Source: Paracidovorax konjaci (GTDB lineage: Bacteria; Pseudomonadota; Gammaproteobacteria; Burkholderiales; Burkholderiaceae_C). From it: a stretch of 64,000 bases of DNA. The stretch is from positions 124,001 through 188,000 of the forward strand of contig NZ_FOMQ01000003.1 of the NCBI RefSeq assembly GCF_900112675.1. The letters are read 5' to 3'. This document shows positions 58,588 through 64,000 of this stretch, piece by piece. Position numbers and translations under genes: made by a program. How positions within the stretch are numbered: the first letter of the stretch is position 1; the number at the start of each line of letters is the position of its first letter. The notes beneath the pieces are model-generated. The model had not been told where the DNA came from and did not search any database. It worked only from the letters and a program-made list of their open reading frames with translations.

Positions 58588-59493
58588 CTAGGCGTTCTCG
58601 CGCAGCTGCGCGCGCAGGCGCTCGCCGATCTCCGGGCGCTCGCCGAACGGATCAGGCGGATTGCGCACGGCCACGATGCTCTCCATGCGGCTCTGCACAT
58701 TGCCCAGGGCCTGTGGGTGGCTGAAGAGGTAGAAGCGGTTCGCGGCGATGCCGTCGAACACCATCTGCGCCACCTCGGCGGCCGTCACCTTGCCGCTGCC
58801 GACCGCCTTGTCGGTCATGGCCTGCCCGATGAGCTGGCTGCGCGTGGGCGCGGATGCGGGCGCATCGGGGCGGTTGCGTTCGCTGCGGCCGATGCCCGTG
58901 GGCACGAAATACGGGCACAGCACGCTCGCGCCGACCTGGTCGGTGACCAGCGCCAGGTCCTGGAACAGCGTTTCGGTGAGGCTCACCACCGCATGCTTGC
59001 TCACGTTGTAGATGCCCATGTTGGGCGGCGTGAGCAGGCCCGCCATGCTCGCGGTGTTGACGATGTGCCCGCGCCACGCGAGGTCCTGCCGGGCGGCGTC
59101 CAGCATCATCGGCGTGAAGAGGCGCACGCCGTGCACCACGCCCATGAGGTTCACGCCGAGCACCCAGTTCCAGTCGGCCACGGAGTTTTCCCAGACGAGC
59201 CCGCCCGCGCCCACGCCGGCGTTGTTGAAGACGAAGTGCGGCGCGCCGAAGCGTTCGCGCACGTCGGCGGCCAGGCGCTCCATCTCGGCGGCGTCGGAGA
59301 CGTCCACGCGCCGCGCCAGCACGTCGGCACCGGCCGCGCGCATCTCGGCCTCGGCCTGGTCCAGCGCGTCCTGCTGCACGTCGGCCAGCACGAGGCGCAT
59401 GCCGTGCCGCGCGCCGATGCGGGCGCATTCGAGCCCAAATCCCGATCCTGCGCCGGTCAGCACGGCGGTCTTGCCCTGGAAGTCTTCGATCAT
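58588..59493 (-). CDS. SDR-family NAD(P)-dependent oxidoreductase
   Basis: A 301-residue short-chain dehydrogenase of the longer type. The cofactor loop is TGAGSGFGLE (residues 13-22), NNAGVGAGG follows, and the catalytic Ser and YNVSKHA (near 161-167) are intact. The C-terminal 60 residues extend beyond the usual fold. Its start overlaps the GST stop by 4 bases (59490-59493), so the pair is coupled. Substrate unknown. Confidence 0.9.
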   Translation of the reverse strand: MIEDFQGKTAVLTGAGSGFGLECARIGARHGMRLVLADVQQDALDQAEAEMRAAGADVLARRVDVSDAAEMERLAADVRERFGAPHFVFNNAGVGAGGLVWENSVADWNWVLGVNLMGVVHGVRLFTPMMLDAARQDLAWRGHIVNTASMAGLLTPPNMGIYNVSKHAVVSLTETLFQDLALVTDQVGASVLCPYFVPTGIGRSERNRPDAPASAPTRSQLIGQAMTDKAVGSGKVTAAEVAQMVFDGIAANRFYLFSHPQALGNVQSRMESIVAVRNPPDPFGERPEIGERLRAQLRENA

Positions 59494-60443
59494 GGTGCGG
59501 GGGTCTCCAACGGGGTGAGGGTGTAGCCGATGCGCGGGAAGTGCACGTGCAGCGCGCCCGCACGCGGGTCGGTGCGGGCGAGCGTGTAGCGCGTGCGCGT
59601 GGCGGCCACGAGCCGGCCTTCGGTGGGCTCGGTGCCGAAGCTCTCGGCCGCGATCGCCACGCGCGCGCCCAGGGGGATGCCGTGCTCGTCCTGGAACACG
59701 TCGTCCACCAGCGGCAGCGGCTCGGCGTTGGCGGCCACGGTGATCGCGTCCTGCGCGCTGAATTTCTCCAGCCGGCCGTGGCCGATGGCCGCGAGGCGGT
59801 CCATCCACTCCAGCACGGCGGGCGTCGGCTTGAAGATGTCGGCCATCACGGGCACGCACTGCCGCGTGAACCAGAGCGGGTGGTAGGCCGCGAAGTCGGC
59901 CACGCAGGGCTCGGCGCCAAAGAGGTACTCGTGCTCTTCGACCATGTGGGCGATGCGGCGCAGGTAGGAGCGGTAGGCGGCCGTGGCGTCGTGCGGGCGC
60001 AGGCGGTTCATGCCGGCACTCATCGCACGCCGGTCGGCGCCGAAGGCCTGCGCGGCCGTGGGTGGCAGGTTGGCGAAGAGCGCCGCGGCGCCGGCAGGCT
60101 GCAGGTTGTAGGCCATCGCGGCCCAGAACAGCGTGGTGTCGGCCCACTGGGAGAACACCCGCACCACGCCCTTCAGGGCCGGCGGATACAGTACCGGTTC
60201 GGGCTGCAGGTGCTCCAGCACGTCGCAGATGAGCGCCGTGTCGCAGTACACGTCGGCGCCGATCTGCAGGAATGGCGTGCGCCGGTAGCCGCCCGTGAGC
60301 GCGACCACGTCGGGCTTGGGCGCGATGCTGGGCACGATCACCGATTTCCAGGCGATCTGCTTGAAGCCGAGCGCGAGGCGGATCTTCTCCGAGAACGGCG
60401 AGGACGGGTAGTGGTGCAGGATGGGTTCGGGCGACGTGGCCAT
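59490..60443 (-). CDS. Glutathione S-transferase-family protein
   Basis: A 317-residue protein. The N-terminal thioredoxin-like domain has LHHYPSSPFSEKIRLALGFK (residues 9-28), with a Ser in the catalytic position, and GYRRTPFLQIGADVYCDTALICDVLE (glutathione-binding). A helical domain follows to about 230, then an extra 85-residue beta-rich tail. It is coupled to the downstream SDR. The start ATG at 60443 gives MATSPEPILHHYP. Confidence 0.88.
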   Translation of the reverse strand: MATSPEPILHHYPSSPFSEKIRLALGFKQIAWKSVIVPSIAPKPDVVALTGGYRRTPFLQIGADVYCDTALICDVLEHLQPEPVLYPPALKGVVRVFSQWADTTLFWAAMAYNLQPAGAAALFANLPPTAAQAFGADRRAMSAGMNRLRPHDATAAYRSYLRRIAHMVEEHEYLFGAEPCVADFAAYHPLWFTRQCVPVMADIFKPTPAVLEWMDRLAAIGHGRLEKFSAQDAITVAANAEPLPLVDDVFQDEHGIPLGARVAIAAESFGTEPTEGRLVAATRTRYTLARTDPRAGALHVHFPRIGYTLTPLETPAP

Positions 60444-60478
60444 GGCATCTCCTGGTGCGACAAGGGGGCAGGCGGACA

Positions 60479-60952
60479 CTACGCCGGCGGCGGCGGGGGT
60501 GTCCACAGCATCTCCACGTGGGGGATGCCGTCTTCGAGGTATTCGGGCGACACGGTGGCGAAGCCGGCATCGCCGTAGAAGCGCTGCAGGTGGGCCTGCG
60601 CGCTGATGCGCACCGCCTGCCCCGGCCAGGTGGCGGCGCAGCGCGCCAGCCCTTCGGCCACCAGCGCGCGGCCCGCGCCGGTGCCGCGCGCCTCGGGCGC
60701 CGTCACCACGCGGCCGATGGCGGGCTCGGCGTACTTCACGCCGGGGTACACCGCGCGCAGGTAGGCCAGCAGCCGGCCCGCGCCGTCGCGCCCCAGCAGG
60801 TGCCACGACGATGCATCGGCCGCATCGGGGTCCTGGTAGGGGCCCTGCTCCAGGATGAACACCCGGCAGCGCAGCGCGAGCGCGTCATGCAGGGCATGCA
60901 CGCCCAGGTCCTCGAAGCGGGACCACTGCCAGCGCAGGTCGGCAGCGGACAT
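60479..60952 (-). CDS. GNAT acetyltransferase (ElaA-like)
   Basis: A 157-residue GNAT protein. RCRVFILEQGPYQDPDAAD (about 28-46) is the ElaA signature, and GRVVTAPEARGTGAGRALV (near 78-96) holds the acetyl-CoA loop. YGDAGFATVSPEYLEDGIPHVEM ends the fold. The ATG overlaps the preceding reductase stop by one base (TGATG). The acceptor is unknown. Confidence 0.88.
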   Translation of the reverse strand: MSAADLRWQWSRFEDLGVHALHDALALRCRVFILEQGPYQDPDAADASSWHLLGRDGAGRLLAYLRAVYPGVKYAEPAIGRVVTAPEARGTGAGRALVAEGLARCAATWPGQAVRISAQAHLQRFYGDAGFATVSPEYLEDGIPHVEMLWTPPPPPA

Positions 60953-61968
60953 CAGGCGAGCTTGACCAGCTGCTTGCCGAAGTTCTTGCCCTTCAGCAGG
61001 CCCAGGAAGGCCTCGGGCGCGGCGGCCAGGCCCTCCGCCACCGTCTCGCGCGGTCGCAGCTTGCCGCTGGCGACCAGGCCGCCCAGCTCCTTGAGCGCCT
61101 CGGGCCAGATCTCCATGTGCTCGCTCACGATGAAGCCCTGCACCTTCATGCGGTTGACCAGGATGAGGGCCGGGTTCTGCAGCGGAAGCGGCTGGCCATC
61201 GTAGCCGGCGATCATTCCGCAGACCGCCACGCGCGCGAAGGCGTTGGCGCGCAACAGCACGGCGTCGAGGATGTAGCCGCCCACGTTCTCGAAGTAGCCG
61301 TCGATGCCGTTCGGGCAGGCTTCCTTCAGCGCCTTGGACATGGCCTTGAGGTCGCCGTGCTCGCGGTGGTCGATGCAGGCGTCGAAGCCCAGCGTTTCGG
61401 TCACGTAGCGGCACTTGTCCGGCCCGCCCGCGATGCCGACCACGCGGCAGCCGCGCGCCTTGGCGAGGGCGCCGAACGCACTGCCCACGGCCCCCGAGGC
61501 GGCGCTCACCACCACCGTCTCGCCGGCCTTGGGCTCGATGATCTTCACGAGGCCGTACCACGCCGTCACGCCCGGCATGCCGACGGCGCCGAGGTAGTGC
61601 GACAGCGGCACGTGCGTGGTGTCCACCTTGCGCAGCATGCCGGGGGTGTTGCCGTCCACCACGCTGTATTCCTGCCAGCCGCCCATGCCGACTACCTTGT
61701 CGCCCACGGCGAACTTCGGGTGGCGGCTCTCGGCCACCTCGCCGACCGTGCCGCCGATCATGACCTCGCCCAGCGGCTGCGAGGCCGCGTAGCTCTTGCT
61801 GTCGTTCATGCGGCCGCGCATGTAGGGGTCCAGGCTCAGGTAATGGTGGCGCACCAGGATCTGGCCGTCCTGCAGCGCGGGCGTGTCGGTGGCGACGAGC
61901 TTGAAGTTGCCGGCGGTGGCTTCGCCCTCGGGGCGGTTGTCGAGAACGATCTGCTGGTTGCGGGGCAT
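60952..61968 (-). CDS. NADP-dependent MDR oxidoreductase (CurA/leukotriene B4 dehydrogenase-like)
   Basis: A 338-residue zinc-free medium-chain reductase. SLDPYMRGRMNDSKSY (about 45-60) is diagnostic, followed by GMPGVTAWYGL, the NADP loop VSAASGAVGSAFGALAKARG (near 153-172) and YFENVGG. It likely reduces enones or 2-alkenals. AAGGAG lies before the ATG at 61968. An upstream promoter (62012-62039) may start a unit of four genes running to 58588. Confidence 0.93.
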   Translation of the reverse strand: MPRNQQIVLDNRPEGEATAGNFKLVATDTPALQDGQILVRHHYLSLDPYMRGRMNDSKSYAASQPLGEVMIGGTVGEVAESRHPKFAVGDKVVGMGGWQEYSVVDGNTPGMLRKVDTTHVPLSHYLGAVGMPGVTAWYGLVKIIEPKAGETVVVSAASGAVGSAFGALAKARGCRVVGIAGGPDKCRYVTETLGFDACIDHREHGDLKAMSKALKEACPNGIDGYFENVGGYILDAVLLRANAFARVAVCGMIAGYDGQPLPLQNPALILVNRMKVQGFIVSEHMEIWPEALKELGGLVASGKLRPRETVAEGLAAAPEAFLGLLKGKNFGKQLVKLA

Positions 61969-62011
61969 GGAGGTCTCCTTTTCAACGGCGGGATGGGTGC
62001 ATCCCTCAAAC

Positions 62012-62029
62012 GCTATATTTTTAATAGCA
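62012..62029. repeat. GCTAT-N8-ATAGCA repeat, copy 3
   Basis: GCTATATTTTTAATAGCA in an intergenic region. It is the only copy outside a gene and overlaps a likely promoter. Confidence 0.5.
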
Positions 62030-62039
62030 AACTATTCAA
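62012..62039 (-). promoter_or_regulatory. Putative promoter of the MDR reductase unit
   Basis: Minus-strand -35 TTGAAT (62034-62039), 16-base spacer, -10 TATAGC (62012-62017). AT-rich within a very GC-rich surround. It coincides with copy 3 of the dispersed repeat. Confidence 0.5.
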
Positions 62040-62082
62040 TGAATCCGGCGGCATGGAGCACAAAACGCTCCAAGCTCCGGTG

Positions 62083-62499
62083 TCAGTCGGTGGGCACGGC
62101 CGCCGCGGGCTGCGCGGGCCGCTTCATGTACTTGAAGGTGCCGGTGGCGTGGCTGCACAGGCGCCCTTCGGCGTCGTACACGCTGGCCTCGGTGAAGGCC
62201 AGCGCGGTCGTGCGGTGCAACAGCCTGCCGCGTGCCACGAGGGGCCCGCGCGCGGCCTGCATGAAGCTCGTCTTCATCTCGACGGTGACCACGCCCATGT
62301 CGGCAGGCACGTCGCTGCGCGCCGCCGTGGCCATGGCCACGTCGATCAGCGCCATGGTGGCGCCGCCGTGGGTGACGCCGAAGGAATTCAGGTGCTCCGC
62401 CTGCGCGGTGTAGCGCAGCTCGGACTCGCCGCCTTCCATGCGGTGCAGGGTGAAGCCGAGGTGGCTGACAAAGGGGATTTCGACGCCGAAGCTCAACAC
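62083..62499 (-). CDS. PaaI-family hotdog thioesterase
   Basis: A 138-residue thioesterase. NSFGVTHGGATMALIDVAMATAA (about 38-60) is the PaaI active-site signature, with the TVEMKTSFMQAARGPLVARG strand pair after it. The start is a GTG at 62499. It lies 93 bases after the SDR gene and probably hydrolyses an acyl-CoA intermediate. Confidence 0.9.
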   Translation of the reverse strand: MLSFGVEIPFVSHLGFTLHRMEGGESELRYTAQAEHLNSFGVTHGGATMALIDVAMATAARSDVPADMGVVTVEMKTSFMQAARGPLVARGRLLHRTTALAFTEASVYDAEGRLCSHATGTFKYMKRPAQPAAAVPTD

Positions 62500-62592
62500 G
62501 GGCAGGCACTCCAGTCAGGGGGTGGTGGGGAAACCGCCAGCATAGCGAACGCCCGCGTGCCGGCGCCGCTGCGCGGGCACCGCGCAGCGCAC

Positions 62593-63384
62593 TCAGCCAC
62601 CTGTCACCACGCTCACGCCGCCGTCGACCGCCAGCCACTGCCCGGTGATGTGCTTGCCGGCGTCCGACGCGTAGAGCAGGCACAGGCCCTTCAGGTCTTC
62701 CTCGTCGCCCAAGCGGCGCAGCGGCGCGTGCCGGGCCATCTTTTCCTCGCCCAGCGTCTCGATCAGAACCGAGGCCATCTTGGTCTTGAAAAAGCCCGGG
62801 CAGATCGCGTTCACGTTGATGCCGTGCACGCCCCACTCGGCCGCCAGGGCGCGCGTGAAATTGATCACCGCCCCCTTGGAGGTGTTGTAGGCGATGGTCT
62901 TCATCTCGATCGGATTGCCGCCCAGCCCCGCGATGGAAGCCACGTTGATGATGCGGCCGCTGCGGCGCGGGATCATGCTGTGCTTGGCGATGGCCTGCGA
63001 GAGCAGGAAATAGCCGCGCACGTTGAGGTTCATGACCTTGTCCCACGCGGATGCGGGGTGGTCCTCGGCCGGAGCGCCCCAGCTGGCGCCCGCGTTGTTC
63101 ACGAGGATGTCCACGTCTCCCATGCGCTGCAGCGTCTCCTGCGCCAGGTGGCGGATATCGGCCTCCTGCCCGCAGTCGGCGGCGATCCAGCGCGCATCGA
63201 TGCCGGCGGCCTGCAGCCTGGCGGCGGCCTCCTCCAGGTCGGCCGCCTTGCGCGAGGTCAGCATGATCTTGGCGCCGGCCTCGCCGAGGGCCTGGGCCAG
63301 TTGCAGCCCCAGGCCGCGCGAGCCGCCGGTGACGAGGGCGGTCTTGCCGGTGAGGTCGAAAAGTTGCTGGACCGTGCGGGTCAT
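62593..63384 (-). CDS. SDR-family oxidoreductase (gluconate/3-oxoacyl reductase type)
   Basis: A 263-residue short-chain dehydrogenase. TGGSRGLGLQ (about 18-27) binds NADP, NNAGASWGAP marks the core, the catalytic Ser is in NVASIAGLGG, and YNTSKGAV (near 160-167) holds Tyr and Lys. The end GQWLAVDGGVSV is typical of the 3-oxoacyl reductase-like branch. It follows the acyl-CoA dehydrogenase gene on the same strand. Confidence 0.92.
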   Translation of the reverse strand: MTRTVQQLFDLTGKTALVTGGSRGLGLQLAQALGEAGAKIMLTSRKAADLEEAAARLQAAGIDARWIAADCGQEADIRHLAQETLQRMGDVDILVNNAGASWGAPAEDHPASAWDKVMNLNVRGYFLLSQAIAKHSMIPRRSGRIINVASIAGLGGNPIEMKTIAYNTSKGAVINFTRALAAEWGVHGINVNAICPGFFKTKMASVLIETLGEEKMARHAPLRRLGDEEDLKGLCLLYASDAGKHITGQWLAVDGGVSVVTGG

Positions 63385-63485
63385 GGGTTGTCTCCTGTCG
63401 GGCTTGTCGGTTGCGGAAATTGTGGTGGGTGCCGGGCCCGGGGCTTGTCGCCTGCGCGATCACTCCGGGCCGCGGATCGGGTCGC

Positions 63486-64000
63486 TCAGAAGCCCTCTTC
63501 GGGCAGTTCCGCGCAGGTCATGTCGCGCGTGCGGACCACGTTCAGCCAGGCGCCGGTCTTCGGCAGCTCGTAGTGGAAGAAGTAGCGCATGGCGCCCAGC
63601 CGGCCGGTGTCCGCCGCGCTGGCGGACTGCGCCGCACGGGCCTGCACGGCGACGGCGATGTCGAGCCAGATCCACGCGATCACCATGTGCCCGGCGGCCT
63701 GCATGTAGGGCACGGCGTTGGCGAGCGCTTCGGCGGGCTCGCCGGTGGCCCAGGCCGCCTTGGTGGCGGCGCCGACCTCGGCCAGGGCACGTGCGAGCTG
63801 GTTGGCGTGCCCGGCCAGATCGGGCTGCTCCATCGCGCGCTGGATGGTGGCGTTGATGCGGCCGGCCAGCAGCTGCAGGCCGCGGCCGCCTTCCATCACC
63901 ACCTTGCGGCCCAGCAGGTCCATCGCCTGGATGCCGTGCGTGCCCTCGTGGATCATGTTGAGGCGGTTGTCCCGCCAGTACTGCTCCACGGGAAAGTCGC
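63486..64000 (-). CDS. Acyl-CoA dehydrogenase, C-terminal part
   Basis: The gene runs off the window edge, so only about 171 C-terminal residues are seen and no start is visible. DFPVEQYWRDNRLNMIHEGTHGIQAMDLLGRK is the conserved helix bundle with the EGTHGIQ segment of acyl-CoA dehydrogenases. The extended C-terminus (GAMRYFFHYELPKTGAWL) fits the long, AidB-like or PaaI-associated branch. It heads the minus-strand catabolic cluster. Confidence 0.9.
   Translation of the reverse strand, partial: DFPVEQYWRDNRLNMIHEGTHGIQAMDLLGRKVVMEGGRGLQLLAGRINATIQRAMEQPDLAGHANQLARALAEVGAATKAAWATGEPAEALANAVPYMQAAGHMVIAWIWLDIAVAVQARAAQSASAADTGRLGAMRYFFHYELPKTGAWLNVVRTRDMTCAELPEEGF

Overview
The window reads as a gene-dense, GC-rich chromosome segment from a betaproteobacterium of the Comamonadaceae, most likely Acidovorax/Paracidovorax. 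The evidence is the protein sequences and the gene orders: trxA-rho-rpmE, pst-pho-ppx-ppk, yhbY/rlmE-ftsH-folP-glmM, carAB-greA and thrS-infC-rpmI-rplT-pheST-ihfA-merR. This is core chromosome. I see no prophage, insertion sequence, rRNA operon or CRISPR array, and no gene-free stretch longer than 300 bases.

Layout. 0.1-12 kb: a chemoreceptor whose stop codon overlaps the SRP 4.5S RNA gene, a BaiN-like flavoprotein, an AddAB-like helicase/nuclease pair, then trxA, rho and a type B L31 gene. 12-15 kb: a polytopic glycosyltransferase-like protein coupled to a MATE transporter. 15-28 kb: the phosphate system, pstSCAB-phoU-phoB-phoR on the minus strand, ppx divergent from pstS, a small ribbon-helix-helix protein, then sixA-ppk1 and an OlsB-like acyltransferase. 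28-38 kb: a PAS-PAS-GGDEF-EAL protein, glmM-folP-ftsH-rlmE, yhbY, a small glycosyltransferase, a DUF4149 protein and greA. 38-51 kb: carAB, tRNA-Pro(GGG), and the translation operon running thrS, infC, rpmI, rplT, pheS, pheT, ihfA, merR. 51-64 kb: aceA, a cyclotransferase, two EamA exporters around an Lrp regulator, a SWIB protein, an iron-binding periplasmic protein, and a very GC-rich catabolic cluster (three SDRs, GST, GNAT, MDR reductase, thioesterase and a truncated acyl-CoA dehydrogenase).

Regulation is where the window is most interesting. The thrS leader carries a 15-codon, Thr-rich ORF followed by three mutually exclusive pairing segments and an intrinsic terminator, which is the architecture of a ribosome-mediated attenuator. 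Three 18-base Pho boxes, each about 10 bases from a -10 element, tie pstS, ppx and ppk1 into one phosphate regulon; the ppk1 box overlaps a conventional start codon. A perfect 11+11 palindrome abuts the start of the RHH gene. The aceA promoter has one palindrome exactly filling the 17-base spacer and a second just upstream. infC appears to start at AUC. An 18-base GCTAT-N8-ATAGCA element occurs three times.

All calls come from reading the sequence by eye; no database search or folding program was run.
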